DNA of 64,000 nt from an uncultured Dialister sp. (GTDB lineage: Bacteria; Bacillota; Negativicutes; Veillonellales; Dialisteraceae): assembly GCA_900543165.1 (NCBI GenBank), contig UQQQ01000002.1, forward strand, positions 72,867-136,866, read 5' to 3'. Below, piece by piece: positions 18,610 to 28,444 of the stretch; position 1 is the first letter of the stretch; each line of letters starts with the position of its first letter. Under the pieces are notes generated by a model. The model saw only the letters and a program-made list of their open reading frames with translations, was not told the origin of the DNA and did no database searches. A program made the position numbers and the translations under genes.

Positions 18610-21219
18610 ATGAAAGGCAATGACATTCGCGAAAATTATCTTTCGTTTTTTGAAAATAAAAAAGACCATCTGAGACTGAAGAGTTTCTCCTTGATTCCAA
18701 AGGATGACCCCAGCCTTCTCCTGATCGGTGCCGGCATGGCGCCACTGAAGCCGTACTTCACCGGCAAGGTAGAACCACCGAAACACAGAGTGACGACCAG
18801 CCAGAAATGTATCCGTACTGGAGATATTGAAAACGTGGGCCGTACCGCCCGCCACCATACTTTCTTCGAAATGCTGGGGAATTTTTCCTTCGGCGATTAT
18901 TTCAAGAAGGAAGCGATTTCCTGGGCATGGGAATTCCTGACCGAAGTCCTGAAGCTCGATCAGTCCCGCCTCTACGTTACCATTTATCCTGACGACAATG
19001 AAGCGCATGATTACTGGCACAATATGATCGGTCTGCCGGAAAACCACATCTATCCGCTTTCCGATAACTTCTGGGAAATCGGGGAAGGCCCATGCGGCCC
19101 GGACTCTGAAATTTTCTTTGATCAGGGCGAAGAATTCGGCACGGATCCGGAAAACCAGATGGGCGGAGACGGAGATCGTTTCCTTGAAATCTGGAACCTT
19201 GTATTCTCCCAGTTCGACCGTCAGAAGGATGGCTCCTATCTGCCGCTTGCCAAGAAGAACATCGATACCGGCGCAGGTCTGGAACGTCTGGCTGCTGTTC
19301 TTCAGAAGAAAAAGAACAACTTCGAAACCGACCTGTTTTTCCCGATCATTGAAGAAGCTTCGAAGCTCTCCGGCGTATCTTACGGACAGAGCGCCGAGGG
19401 CGATGTGGCACTGAAAGTCATTTCCGACCATGCGCGTGCCATCACGAATATGATCGCTGACGGCATCCTTCCGTCGAATGAAGGCAGAGGCTATGTCCTC
19501 CGCCGCGTGTTGCGCCGTGCCGTTCGTTTCGGTAAGCTTCTCGGCATTCAGGATGCCTTCATGGGGCAGATGATCGATGTCGTCATCCAGATGATGAAGC
19601 CGGCCTATCCGGAACTCGTTGACAAGCAGGCTTTCATCAAGAAAGTTGCCGGCGTCGAAGAAGAACGCTTCCATACCACGCTGAATGCAGGCTGCGACCT
19701 GCTGTCTGAAATGCTGGAAGATACGAAGAAAAAGCAGCAGACCATCCTTTCCGGCGATCAGGTTTTCAAGCTCTATGATACCTATGGTTTCCCGTGGGAA
19801 CTGACTGATGAAATCGCCAAGGAACAGGGCGTCACCATCGATGAGAAAGGCTTCGAAGCGGCTATGGCCGAGCAGAAGGAAAGAGCAAGAGCCGCGCGTG
19901 CGAAAGTCTCTGCGAAAGTCGCTACGCCGGATACCACAAAGCTGGATGCGAAAGCGCTCACCACCGAAGACAAAGATGGAAAAACGACACTGCTCCTTCT
20001 TGGGCAGGATGGCAAGGAAATCGTTTCTGCCGCAGACGGCACCGAAGTCACCGTAGTCCTTCAGAATAACTCGTTCCATGCAGAAGGCGGTGGACAGGTC
20101 GGGGATTCCGGCACCATCGTCGGCGAAGAGGGGATCATTCAGGTCGAAGATACGAAGAAGCTGCCAGATGGTATCGTCTATGTCATCGGTACCGTTTCTG
20201 AAGGCATCATCCGCGAAGGGGAAACGGTCACTGCCACTGTCGACCGCGTCAGAAGAGAAGACATCGCGAGAAACCATACGGGCACACACATGCTGCAGGC
20301 CGCACTCCGCCGCGTACTTGGCGATCAGGTCAATCAGGCCGGCTCTCTTGTCCTTCCAGATCGTCTTCGCTTCGACTTCACCTGGCCGGAACCGCTTTCT
20401 GAGAAGCAGCTTGCTGCCGTCGAACAGATCGTTAATGAAGAAATCCTTAAAGCGACACCTGTCGATATCTGTGAAATGCCGATCGAAGAAGCGAAGAAAT
20501 CCGGTGCTATGGCACTGTTTGGTGAAAAATATGGTGATGTTGTCCGTGTCGTCAGCATTCCCGGCTACAGCAAGGAACTCTGCGGTGGCAGCCATGTGAA
20601 GAATGTCGGAGAAATCGGCTCCTTCCGTCTGCTTTCCGAAGGCGGCATCGGCTCTGGCATTCGCCGTATCGAAGCCGTCACCGGCAAAGCAGCCTATGAA
20701 GACATGAAGAAGGATAGAGCGCTCCTCCGTGAGGCTGCCGCCCTCTTGAAAGGCAAACCGGAACAGCTGGCTGAGAAGATCGAAAAGACGCTGGCACAGA
20801 TGAAAGAGCTGGAGCGTGAGCTCGACAGCCTGAAACAGCAGCAGGCCAAGAATGAACTGGGCGATCTGATGAAAGATGTACAGGAAAAGAATGGCATCCC
20901 GTTCTTTGGCGCTATCGTTCATGCAGGAAATATGGATGAACTCAGAAAAGCAGCTGACGTAGCGAAAGCAAAGCTCTCTGGCGGATGCTTCCTGCTCGGC
21001 GCAGTCTGCGGAGATAAAGTAAACCTCGTCGGTATGGCTTCTCCAGAAGCCATCAAGGCGGGTGTCCATATGGGCAAAGTCATTTCCAAAGCTGCTAAGA
21101 TCTGCTGCGGCGGTGGCGGTGGCAAGCCGGCTGTCGCACAGGCAGGCGGCAAGGATCCGTCCAAGATCAATGAATCCATCGCTGAAGGCGTGAAAGCTAT
21201 CGCAGAAATGATAAAATAA
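18610..21219 (+). CDS. alaS: Alanyl-tRNA synthetase
   Basis: Charges tRNA-Ala; the C-terminal editing domain hydrolyses Ser- and Gly-tRNA-Ala. The ATG has AAGGGGG about nine bases upstream. The 869-residue length is normal. The class II N-terminal core contains RTGDIENVGRTARHHTFFEM (about residues 70-89) and GAGLERLAAVLQ near 220. The editing-site metal ligands are in ARNHTGTHMLQAALR near residue 557 and CGGSHVKNVGEIGSF near 660. The C-terminal glycine-rich stretch ICCGGGGGKPAVAQAGG belongs to the C-Ala domain. Transcribed from its own promoter; ireB follows after a 245-bp gap containing a short element A derivative. Confidence 0.97.
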   Translation: MKGNDIRENYLSFFENKKDHLRLKSFSLIPKDDPSLLLIGAGMAPLKPYFTGKVEPPKHRVTTSQKCIRTGDIENVGRTARHHTFFEMLGNFSFGDYFKKEAISWAWEFLTEVLKLDQSRLYVTIYPDDNEAHDYWHNMIGLPENHIYPLSDNFWEIGEGPCGPDSEIFFDQGEEFGTDPENQMGGDGDRFLEIWNLVFSQFDRQKDGSYLPLAKKNIDTGAGLERLAAVLQKKKNNFETDLFFPIIEEASKLSGVSYGQSAEGDVALKVISDHARAITNMIADGILPSNEGRGYVLRRVLRRAVRFGKLLGIQDAFMGQMIDVVIQMMKPAYPELVDKQAFIKKVAGVEEERFHTTLNAGCDLLSEMLEDTKKKQQTILSGDQVFKLYDTYGFPWELTDEIAKEQGVTIDEKGFEAAMAEQKERARAARAKVSAKVATPDTTKLDAKALTTEDKDGKTTLLLLGQDGKEIVSAADGTEVTVVLQNNSFHAEGGGQVGDSGTIVGEEGIIQVEDTKKLPDGIVYVIGTVSEGIIREGETVTATVDRVRREDIARNHTGTHMLQAALRRVLGDQVNQAGSLVLPDRLRFDFTWPEPLSEKQLAAVEQIVNEEILKATPVDICEMPIEEAKKSGAMALFGEKYGDVVRVVSIPGYSKELCGGSHVKNVGEIGSFRLLSEGGIGSGIRRIEAVTGKAAYEDMKKDRALLREAAALLKGKPEQLAEKIEKTLAQMKELERELDSLKQQQAKNELGDLMKDVQEKNGIPFFGAIVHAGNMDELRKAADVAKAKLSGGCFLLGAVCGDKVNLVGMASPEAIKAGVHMGKVISKAAKICCGGGGGKPAVAQAGGKDPSKINESIAEGVKAIAEMIK

Positions 21220-21317
21220 ATCGGGCTCAGGTTGATGGAGTTTCCGTTTGTTTCATAACGAAACAGGTGCAACTGGGTTCTATAGGTTCTTCGGATGCAA
21301 ACGTGCGGCGCAATACA

Positions 21318-21357
21318 TAAGGAAAGCGCTGTCGAATTTTAATCAGCGTTTCCTTAA
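21318..21357 (+). mobile_element. Deletion derivative of MITE-like element A (about 40 bp)
   Basis: TAAGGAAAGCGCTG and CAGCGTTTCCTTAA, the terminal inverted repeats of element A, lie only about 12 bp apart here. The internal part seen in the full copies is missing. Confidence 0.6.
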
Positions 21358-21464
21358 GCGTGAGCGCGAATACAGTACCCACCCCAAGCGGAGAATCCAT
21401 TGAACCCGTTAAACCTTTTTCTTCCTCATTTCTCGTGTGCTGAACTGTCAAAGGAGGTATACCC

Positions 21465-21731
21465 ATGTCAGTTTCTGATGAAACGATTTTATTCAATACG
21501 AACGTCGATGAAGGTGAGAATCGCCAGGCTGCCATGATCCTGCAGGAAGTGTACAGTGCTTTGAAAGAAGCCGGACACAATCCGACCGTGCAGCTGGTGG
21601 GATACCTGGTTTCTGGCGAACCGACCTATATCACCAGCCGTCATGATGCAAGGCGTCTGATTTCCGGCATCGAAAGAGATGAACTGGTGGAAGAACTGGT
21701 TCGTTTCTATGTCAAGCACAAAGGACTCTGA
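21465..21731 (+). CDS. IreB family regulatory phosphoprotein (UPF0297)
   Basis: 88 residues; family blocks [20 protein letters not shown] and [20 protein letters not shown] are clear. In enterococci, IreB is a substrate of the PASTA kinase IreK and affects cephalosporin resistance; the role here is inferred only from family. AAAGGAGG lies nine bases before the ATG. The next gene begins two bases after its stop, and together with DUF1292 this reproduces the Bacillus yrzL-yrrK-yrzB order. Confidence 0.93.
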   Translation: MSVSDETILFNTNVDEGENRQAAMILQEVYSALKEAGHNPTVQLVGYLVSGEPTYITSRHDARRLISGIERDELVEELVRFYVKHKGL

Positions 21732-21732
21732 T

Positions 21733-22161
21733 ATGCGGATTATGAGTCTTGATGTAGGATCTCAGACCATCGGCGTCGCGGTGAGTGATCTTTTCGGCTG
21801 GACGGCGCAGGGACTGGAAACCATCCGTCATACGACGAGGGAAAAAGATTTTGCACGGCTTCGTCAGCTGACGGATGAATACAAGGTCGAGGAATTTGTC
21901 CTTGGCATGCCGCTCAATATGAATGGTACGAAAGGCATGCGTGCTGAGCGGACAGAGGAATTCGCCGCTGAGCTCGCGGCTGCGTTCCCCGATATTCCTT
22001 ATCACTTCTGGGATGAACGTCTGACGACGGTGGTGGCGCAGAAGCAGCTCATTGCCGCGGATGTCAGCCGCAAGAAGCGAAAAAAAGTCATCGATAAAAT
22101 GGCCGCCGTGGTGATCCTGGAGGGCTATCTCCAGCACCTGGCTTTTAAAAACAGAGGATAA
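21733..22161 (+). CDS. ruvX: Putative pre-16S rRNA nuclease / RuvX (YqgF)
   Basis: RNase H-fold nuclease family implicated in maturation of the 16S rRNA 5' end. I chose ATG 21733 ([19 protein letters not shown]), since the open frame extending further upstream only overlaps ireB. The acidic active-site blocks are [16 protein letters not shown] near the start, [13 protein letters not shown] near residue 55, and [12 protein letters not shown] near 95. A basic C-terminal segment ([14 protein letters not shown]) precedes the end. The 142-residue length is normal. Confidence 0.93.
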   Translation: MRIMSLDVGSQTIGVAVSDLFGWTAQGLETIRHTTREKDFARLRQLTDEYKVEEFVLGMPLNMNGTKGMRAERTEEFAAELAAAFPDIPYHFWDERLTTVVAQKQLIAADVSRKKRKKVIDKMAAVVILEGYLQHLAFKNRG

Positions 22162-22165
22162 GCCC

Positions 22166-22429
22166 ATGGCAGAGAAAAAAGAAGAAGCGATCATTATCAC
22201 CATTACCGGTCCGGATGGTGATGAAAGAGATTATGCACAGGACGTGGTCATTCCTTTCCAGGGAAAAGAATTCGCCGTCCTAGTCTCCATTCCGACATCG
22301 GAAGATGATGAAGAAGACCCGGATATCATTCTGGCGCGCATCGATACCGATGAAAATGGAGAAGCAGAATACGTTCCTCCGACAGATGATGAATATGATG
22401 CCGTCGCAGACATCTATGATGCGATGTAA
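22166..22429 (+). CDS. DUF1292 family protein (YrzB-like)
   Basis: 87 residues, very acidic (SEDDEEDPDIILARIDTDEN). The family is a conserved Firmicutes protein of unknown function that habitually follows the IreB and RuvX genes, as here. It begins four bases after the ruvX stop and ends the operon. No catalytic motif is visible. Confidence 0.9.
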   Translation: MAEKKEEAIIITITGPDGDERDYAQDVVIPFQGKEFAVLVSIPTSEDDEEDPDIILARIDTDENGEAEYVPPTDDEYDAVADIYDAM

Positions 22430-22440
22430 GCAATACTACA

Positions 22441-22472
22441 AAAGAGCAGCTGATGTATCAGCCGCTCTTTTT
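22441..22472 (+). terminator. Terminator after the DUF1292 gene
   Basis: AAAGAGC-A-GCTGA / TCAGC-C-GCTCTTT around a TGTA loop, with one mismatch, followed by a T-run. Confidence 0.85.
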
Positions 22473-22517
22473 ATTAAGATGAGCTAAGGAAACTTTGATG
22501 GCGCATTTTTCTGAACC

Positions 22518-22546
22518 TTGAACCCTTCCGCAGCATGCGATATAAT
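22518..22546 (+). promoter_or_regulatory. Promoter of the cobalamin adenosyltransferase gene
   Basis: TTGAAC (22518-22523), a 17-bp spacer and TATAAT (22541-22546). A 5' UTR of about 50 nt follows, with no riboswitch fold. Confidence 0.8.
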
Positions 22547-22604
22547 GGAATCAGGAAAGCTTGTATTTTCATAATTCTCTCATTTAATAATAAGGAGGAT
22601 TCAA

Positions 22605-23108
22605 ATGGCAAAGGTATATACAAGAACGGGTGACAAGGGCAAGACCTCTCTCTACACGGGAGAACGCGTATCGAAAGGATGTCAGCGTGTAGAAACCTAT
22701 GGCACCATCGATGAAGTGGATTCTGTATTGGGCGAGGCGCGTGCTTTTGCGACCCATGATAATGTCAAGGAAACGATCTATGCATTGCAGAAAGAACTGT
22801 GGCTTTTGATGGCGGATGTAGCGAGCGTCGGTAAAGAAGCGAACATCACGCCGGATCATGTGACGAAGCTGGAACAGATCATCGATACCTATACGGATGA
22901 GCTGGCACCGCTCGATCATTTCTTGGTGCCGGGGGATACCCAGAGTGCCAGCTTCCTCGATGTGGCACGCACTGTCGTTCGCCGCGCAGAACGTGACATG
23001 TGGCGTCTTTCCGAAGAGGAAGAGGTACATGAAGTAGATATCCGCTACCTGAATCGTCTGTCTGATCTTTGCTTCACTCTTGCCCGTTACGAAGCTGAAG
23101 TGAAATAG
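22605..23108 (+). CDS. PduO-type cob(I)alamin adenosyltransferase
   Basis: Transfers the 5'-deoxyadenosyl group of ATP to cob(I)alamin or cobinamide, giving the coenzyme B12 form. The N-terminal KVYTRTGDKGKTSLYTGERV is the PduO ATP-binding signature, VETYGTIDEVDSVLGEARA follows, and the helix VARTVVRRAERDMWRL near residue 120 carries the conserved RRAER. The 167-residue length equals a single-domain PduO ATR. AAGGAGG lies upstream of the ATG. It is monocistronic here and fits the cobamide salvage functions elsewhere in the window (riboswitch, CbiR-like protein). Confidence 0.93.
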   Translation: MAKVYTRTGDKGKTSLYTGERVSKGCQRVETYGTIDEVDSVLGEARAFATHDNVKETIYALQKELWLLMADVASVGKEANITPDHVTKLEQIIDTYTDELAPLDHFLVPGDTQSASFLDVARTVVRRAERDMWRLSEEEEVHEVDIRYLNRLSDLCFTLARYEAEVK

Positions 23109-23194
23109 GTTGCTTGTGACTTGTGACTTGGCGGTTTTGATATGGGGGATTAGGCAGAAAAAACACTTGTCATTGACCGCCTTTTTGCTTATCA

Positions 23195-23223
23195 TTGAAA
23201 CTATTCGGCTATTAGTATACAAT
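23195..23223 (+). promoter_or_regulatory. Promoter of the U32 protein-mutS2 operon
   Basis: TTGAAA (23195-23200), a 17-bp spacer and TACAAT (23218-23223). The 160-nt leader holds family B heptad sequence (AGTCACTAGTCACCAGTCACC at about 23339-23362). Confidence 0.65.
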
Positions 23224-23384
23224 AAGACGAGTTTATTCATGGGGAGAGAACTGAGGTGAAATGCTCTCAGCAGAAATGCTGCGCCTATCACAAGGCCTCT
23301 TTCCCTCGGGAAGGGAGACTTTGCGATTTCTATTCCCAAGTCACTAGTCACCAGTCACCAGTTACTTTTCAAAGGAGAAATATC

Positions 23385-25796
23385 ATGGAACTTTTAGCAC
23401 CAGCCGGATCTCCGGCGCATCTCATCGCGGCGCTCGATGCAGGCGCGGATGCTGTGTATCTTGGTGGGAAACGCTTCAGCGCGCGAAAATTTGCGGGCAA
23501 TTTCTCTGATGAGGAGATGAAAGAGGCCGTCCGCACAGCGCATGGGAAAGGCGCCTCGGTGTATGTGACACTGAATACATTGATCGGTGATATGGAGAAT
23601 CAGGATCTCGCAGAGTATCTTCAGTTTTTGGGGACGATCCCGATTGATGGACTGCTGGTGCAGGATTTCGGTGTTGTTTCCATGGCTAGGAAGATCGCTC
23701 CGCACATCCCGCTCCATGCCAGCACACAGATGACGGTTTCAAATCTGGATGGCGTTCGTTTTTTAGGGGATCATGGATTCCAGCGCGTGGTGCTTTCGCG
23801 TGAGCTTTCTCTGGCGGAAATCAAGGAAATCACTGACCAAACGGATGTGGAAATCGAAGTGTTTGTCCATGGCGCGCTCTGCGTGTGCTACTCGGGGCAG
23901 TGTCTCATGAGCAGCTTCATCGGCGGGCGCAGTGGAAACCGCGGCTCCTGTGCGCAGCCCTGCCGCATGCCCTATGAGCTGGTGGATGATGCGGGCCGTC
24001 CTCTCGCGAAGGAGAAGGGAAAGTACATCCTAAGCCTCAAGGATATGATGGGGCTTCCTCGGATCCCTGACCTCTTGGCCGCACATGTGTCCTCTCTCAA
24101 GGTGGAAGGTCGCATGAAGAGTGCGGAGTACGTCTATAATACCGTATCAGCGTATCGAAAAGCGATCGATGCAGCGAAGCAGCATCTTCTGATCGATACC
24201 GAGCCGTTGAAGCTCGATCTGGAAGAGGAATTTAACCGCGGCTATACGACGGCATATCCGGATGATACCGCAGGGCCGTCTATGATCACGGAGTACGTGC
24301 CGGGAAATCACGGCGTCGAGGCAGGACGCGTGGAAAGCATCGGGCGCGCTGCCTTTGTCTTTATAACAGAGGCAGATAGGCGTCTTGCGGATGTGACAGG
24401 TATTTCCTATGAGACAGAAGAAAGAACAATCGCCTTTATTCCTGTAGAACGGCTGTCTTCTCTGAAAAAGGGGAAATATCGCGTTCTTTTCGAAAAGCGT
24501 CCTCTCGCGCGTGCACATGTCTACTGGAATGTGAAAATACCGAAGAAGTCACTTGCGATGAAGGATCTGGAGGGGAAGATCCCTCTCTATCTCTCCCTGT
24601 CGGCGACTCCAGGGGAAGCGCTGTCTTTGACTGCTGCCGATGATAAGGGGCATGCGGTGACAGTTCTGTCCGATGTCCTCATGGAAAAAGCCAAAGCCCG
24701 TGTGACGAGTGAGGAAGAGATCATAAAGCAGATGGGCCGACTTGGCAATACATGGTTCACGCTTGCAGACATATCGGTATCCAATGCCGGATGCATGGTG
24801 CCGAAAAGCATTCTGAACCATTTGCGGCAGGAGGCGGTAGAGTCCCTTTGGAAAAAGCGCATAGAGGCACATGAGGCTGGCATCCCGCGCCCACTCCCTG
24901 CCCAGATGACGCCTGCTTTTTCGAGGGTTCCTTCTGAGGAGGGGGCGCATGTGACGGTCAGGACGACGCTTCTTTCTCATTTGAAAGAGGCGCTGGCGGC
25001 CGGTGTACGTCAGGTGATTTTTGGCGGCGAATCCTTCTCGCATAGGCCGATTTCATGGAAAGACTATGAGGAGGCGGTGCGTCTTTGCCATGAGGCGGGG
25101 GCAGAGATACTCTTCCCCACGCCGCGTGTGGTACGAGAAAAATATCAGGCCAGAGCGCAGGCGCAGCTGCGAAAGCTTTTGACGCTCCTTCCTGATGGCG
25201 TGGTGCTGGAATATGCCGGAGCCATCGAATGGGTGAAGGGGGAGGAAAGCCTCGCTGTCTGGGCAGGACCGTCTATGAATATTTTCAATAGAGAAGCTGA
25301 AAAAGAAATCGAAAATCTTGGCTTTTCAGGATGTTTCCTTTCGCAGGAGCTGACGATCCCGCAGATCCGTTATATCGCGAAAGGATCGGATATACCGCTC
25401 GGGGCCTATGTCTATGGACGGACGGAGATGATGATTTCCGAGTACTGCGCGATCAATGCGGTGATGGGAGATAAGGATAAAAAGCACTGCCCTATGTACT
25501 GCATGCGGGGGCGCTTTGCCCTGAAGGATGGAGAAGGACGCCGTTTCCCTATCCATACCGATGAATGGTGCCATATGCATATCGCCAACTGCCATGTTCT
25601 GGATATGCGTCCGTACTTTGATGAATTGAAAAAGGCAGGCCTTGCTGCGCTGACACTGGACGTTCGCGGAAATGAAGGTAGCATCCTCTCGCTTTGTAAA
25701 GATGCCTGCGATATACTGAGCGGCCGGAAAGAGGCCCCCGGAGCAGGCAGGGGAGACGATGTCACCCGTGGTCACTTCTTTAGAGGAGTTTTATAA
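23385..25796 (+). CDS. U32 family protein with DUF3656-type C-terminal part (RlhA-like)
   Basis: 803 residues from ATG 23385 (AAAGGAG upstream); an in-frame GTG at 23256 lies within repeat sequence and is rejected. The N-terminus MELLAPAGSPAHLIAALDAG and the segment ADAVYLGGKRFSAR are U32 signatures. Cysteines for an iron-sulphur site lie in GALCVCYSGQCLMSS and RGSCAQPCRMPYEL (about residues 165-205). Later cysteines sit in KHCPMYCMRGRF near 707. E. coli RlhA (YdcP), a member with this architecture, hydroxylates C2501 of 23S rRNA; other U32 proteins act in ubiquinone or tRNA modification. rRNA modification is therefore more likely than proteolysis. mutS2 begins at the base after the stop. Confidence 0.87.
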   Translation: MELLAPAGSPAHLIAALDAGADAVYLGGKRFSARKFAGNFSDEEMKEAVRTAHGKGASVYVTLNTLIGDMENQDLAEYLQFLGTIPIDGLLVQDFGVVSMARKIAPHIPLHASTQMTVSNLDGVRFLGDHGFQRVVLSRELSLAEIKEITDQTDVEIEVFVHGALCVCYSGQCLMSSFIGGRSGNRGSCAQPCRMPYELVDDAGRPLAKEKGKYILSLKDMMGLPRIPDLLAAHVSSLKVEGRMKSAEYVYNTVSAYRKAIDAAKQHLLIDTEPLKLDLEEEFNRGYTTAYPDDTAGPSMITEYVPGNHGVEAGRVESIGRAAFVFITEADRRLADVTGISYETEERTIAFIPVERLSSLKKGKYRVLFEKRPLARAHVYWNVKIPKKSLAMKDLEGKIPLYLSLSATPGEALSLTAADDKGHAVTVLSDVLMEKAKARVTSEEEIIKQMGRLGNTWFTLADISVSNAGCMVPKSILNHLRQEAVESLWKKRIEAHEAGIPRPLPAQMTPAFSRVPSEEGAHVTVRTTLLSHLKEALAAGVRQVIFGGESFSHRPISWKDYEEAVRLCHEAGAEILFPTPRVVREKYQARAQAQLRKLLTLLPDGVVLEYAGAIEWVKGEESLAVWAGPSMNIFNREAEKEIENLGFSGCFLSQELTIPQIRYIAKGSDIPLGAYVYGRTEMMISEYCAINAVMGDKDKKHCPMYCMRGRFALKDGEGRRFPIHTDEWCHMHIANCHVLDMRPYFDELKKAGLAALTLDVRGNEGSILSLCKDACDILSGRKEAPGAGRGDDVTRGHFFRGVL

Positions 25797-28148
25797 ATGA
25801 AACAAGATGTACTGGAAACACTGGAGTTCGACAAGATCCGCGAAAAGCTCGCAGAGCTCGCCCCCTCGCAGCTTTCCAAAGCTATGGCACGGACGCTCAT
25901 GCCGTCCGTGGAGCCGGAGATCATAGAGAAAAAGCTCACGGAAACAGAAGAAGCATCGATTCTTCTGGAGCGCGAGATCACGACCCCTTTGGGGGAGACG
26001 CATGACATCACCGAGACACTGGAAAAGGCTGGGAAAGACATGATACTGATGGCGAAGGAATTCATTGATCTCGCCGCAACACTCGAAACGTATAAGAAGA
26101 TGCATCACTATTTCGAAGGCGAGCGTCATCTGGTCTATCCTGCGCTCGAAGAGCTTGCTTCGCTCATTATCCCGCAGGAACAGCTGATTGCAAAGATTCA
26201 TCAGGTCTTCGATGAGCATGGTGAGGTCAGTGACCGCGCCTCCCCGCGTCTTTCCCGCATTCGCACGGAGAAGGAAATGATTAAGAATCGGATCCGCAAG
26301 ACGATCCAGCAGATCATTCAGGATAAGGATCAGTCCTCCTATTTTCAGGATGCCATCGTGACGCAGAGAAATGGTCGCTATGTCGTACCGGTCAAGGAAG
26401 AATACCGGTATAAATTTGAAGGGATCGTACATGACCGTTCATCCACCGGGCAGACGCTTTTCATGGAGCCGATGGTCTCTGTGCGCCTGAATAACGACCT
26501 CGCCGAACTCACAGCTTCGGAAAAGCAGGAAGTGCAGGAAATCCTCCGCGCACTTACCGAACAGGTGAAGAAGACACGGGAGGTCACGAAGAACAACTGC
26601 CACCTTGCAACCGAGTTGGAGTTTATTTTTGCGCGTGCGAAATTGGCTCTCTCCATGCAGGGGGTGAAAGCCATCCACTCCGCCCATGCGCTCGACCTTC
26701 GCCGTGCCCGTCACCCGCTCATTCCGGCAGATAAAGTGGTGCCGATATCCTTGACGCTGGGGATGGATTTCCAGATCCTCATCATCACCGGGTCGAATGC
26801 AGGCGGCAAAACCATCGCGATCAAAACAGCGGGGCTTCTATCGCTCATGAATCAGTCCGGTCTCTTCATACCGGCGGCTGAGGGCTCGATGCTTCCGATT
26901 TATAAAAATATCTATGCCATCATCGGTGACGAGCAGAGCATCCAGTACAATCTTTCGACCTTTTCTTCCTACATCACGCAGCTCACGGCATTTCTTTCTC
27001 ATGCGGGGATAGAAGATCTGGTGCTTCTCGATGAACTGGGCTCAGGCACAGACCCTGTAGAAGGAGCCGCGCTTGCACAGTCCGTCACCGAGTATCTGCA
27101 GATGCAGGGCGTACCCGCTATCATTACGTCCCATTTCAGTGAAATGAAAAAACTCGCTTACGAGACGCGCGGCATCGAGAATGCATTTGTAGAATTTGAC
27201 GAAGAGACACTGACGCCGACCTACCACCTCATCATCGGCGTCGCGGGGAACAGCAATGCCTTCAGCATCTGCAAGCGACTTGGCATGCCGGCCTTTGTCC
27301 TCTCGCGTGCCAGAGAGCTGAAAGAAGGCTCTCCGCTTCATAATATGGAAGAAGTCATGGCAAGGCTGAACCGCCAGACGCGGGAAGTCGCGCATGAAAA
27401 AGAAGAAGTGGAAGCCCAGCTGAAGAAGGCTGAGGAAATACGGAACGAACTCAAGACAGAAACGGATGCTTTCTATAAAAAGAAAGATCAGATTTTAGAG
27501 AAAACCAGACAAGAAGCGGAGACTATCAAAAGGGATCTTAGGAACCAGTCGGAAGCTATCATCAAAGACCTCAAGAAAAAGGCCTCTGCGATGGCGAAGG
27601 ATGATCTCCAGCAGCATGTTTCCAAAGTGCGTGGCGCGATCGATGCCATGGCGCTCCCCGGAAGAGAAAACCGAAGAAATCCGCTTCCCAAAGAGCAGAT
27701 CAAAAAAGGCACCTATGTCTATATCGATACGCTGGACAGTGATGGCACCATCACCAAAGTGGCGGGAAATAAAATCACCATCGCCTGCGGTCTGATGCAT
27801 GTCACTGTGACTCCCGAGCATTGCTTCGAGACGAAGAAACCGGTGAAGAAGGCCAGGAAGCCGGTCAGTCGTCCGTTTGCTGCCCGGGGCGCGGCGAGTG
27901 TTCGTACCGTTCATACCACACTCAATGTCATCGGGAAAACAGTCGATGAGGCTGTCCCAGAAGTGGACCGTTTCCTGAATGAATGTTTCATGGCAGGCGT
28001 TTCGCCGGTGCAGATCATTCATGGCAAAGGGACCGGCGCACTGCGTCAGGGGATTCAGGAGTATCTTCGTACACTGAATTTCGTAAAAGAATTTCACGAA
28101 GCTGACTATAGAAATGGGGGCGCGGGCGTGACAGAGGTCTTCTTTTGA
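25797..28148 (+). CDS. mutS2: MutS2 family ATPase/endonuclease
   Basis: MutS-like ATPase with a Smr nuclease domain; in Bacillus it acts on collided ribosomes and in other species suppresses recombination. The 783-residue length matches Bacillus MutS2 (785). Walker A is ITGSNAGGKTIAIK near residue 333, followed by STFSSYITQL and the Walker B region LVLLDELGSGTDPVEGAAL near 410. Residues about 515-610 form a Lys/Glu-rich coiled coil. The C-terminal Smr domain includes VIGKTVDEAVPEVDRFL and QIIHGKGTGALRQG near 742-756. It is translated directly after the U32 gene with zero spacing. Confidence 0.96.
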   Translation: MKQDVLETLEFDKIREKLAELAPSQLSKAMARTLMPSVEPEIIEKKLTETEEASILLEREITTPLGETHDITETLEKAGKDMILMAKEFIDLAATLETYKKMHHYFEGERHLVYPALEELASLIIPQEQLIAKIHQVFDEHGEVSDRASPRLSRIRTEKEMIKNRIRKTIQQIIQDKDQSSYFQDAIVTQRNGRYVVPVKEEYRYKFEGIVHDRSSTGQTLFMEPMVSVRLNNDLAELTASEKQEVQEILRALTEQVKKTREVTKNNCHLATELEFIFARAKLALSMQGVKAIHSAHALDLRRARHPLIPADKVVPISLTLGMDFQILIITGSNAGGKTIAIKTAGLLSLMNQSGLFIPAAEGSMLPIYKNIYAIIGDEQSIQYNLSTFSSYITQLTAFLSHAGIEDLVLLDELGSGTDPVEGAALAQSVTEYLQMQGVPAIITSHFSEMKKLAYETRGIENAFVEFDEETLTPTYHLIIGVAGNSNAFSICKRLGMPAFVLSRARELKEGSPLHNMEEVMARLNRQTREVAHEKEEVEAQLKKAEEIRNELKTETDAFYKKKDQILEKTRQEAETIKRDLRNQSEAIIKDLKKKASAMAKDDLQQHVSKVRGAIDAMALPGRENRRNPLPKEQIKKGTYVYIDTLDSDGTITKVAGNKITIACGLMHVTVTPEHCFETKKPVKKARKPVSRPFAARGAASVRTVHTTLNVIGKTVDEAVPEVDRFLNECFMAGVSPVQIIHGKGTGALRQGIQEYLRTLNFVKEFHEADYRNGGAGVTEVFF

Positions 28149-28159
28149 GCGGTTGCCTC

Positions 28160-28270
28160 ATTTAACCCTTGGGGCGGCGCCTACAAATAAGAAGCGCCGC
28201 AGAGTATAAATAGCGGCAATGCCCGAAGAGGGTATTTACTCACTAGTCACCAGTCACAAGTCACTTGAGA
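28160..28270 (+). repeat. Interspersed repeat family B, shortened copy
   Basis: TTAACCCTTGGGGCGGCG is joined directly to ATAAGAAGCGCCGCAGAGTATAAATAG, so the central part is deleted. The right end has CACTAGTCACCAGTCACAAGTCACTT, four degenerate heptads. Confidence 0.7.
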
Positions 28271-28314
28271 CACTTAGTCCTTGGGCACTCTCCCTGCTTT
28301 CAAACTTCACTCCC

Positions 28315-28340
28315 AAACGAGCCTTTCCGGCTCGTTTTTT
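28315..28340 (+). terminator. Terminator after mutS2
   Basis: ACGAGCC/GGCTCGT stem with a TTTCC loop and a TTTTTT tail. Confidence 0.88.
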
Positions 28341-28350
28341 GCGTTATATT

Positions 28351-28379
28351 TTGCACTGGATAAAGGAACGTGATAAAAT
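28351..28379 (+). promoter_or_regulatory. Promoter of xpt
   Basis: TTGCAC (28351-28356), a 17-bp spacer and TAAAAT (28374-28379). The leader lacks a purine riboswitch core. Confidence 0.65.
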
Positions 28380-28444
28380 CGGTAAAATATTTTTGTCAGC
28401 ACGGTTCAGCTTGGCAGGCCGTGAGTGAAATGAGGAGGAGTATC

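Noticed and set aside
18595..21069. Very long minus-strand open frame (824 codons) across alaS
   Set aside because: It mirrors the alaS coding frame, has no ribosome site or recognisable domain, and alaS is certain. The same applies to the 866-codon minus-strand frame over leuS (38284-40884) and the 547-codon frame over degV/fakA.
23256..23384. Longer N-terminus for the U32 protein
   Set aside because: The 43 extra codons lie in family B repeat sequence; ATG 23385 has a proper ribosome site and the canonical MELLAPAG start.
28380..28444. Purine riboswitch expected before xpt
   Set aside because: The leader is only about 65 nt after the promoter and lacks the conserved three-way-junction core.
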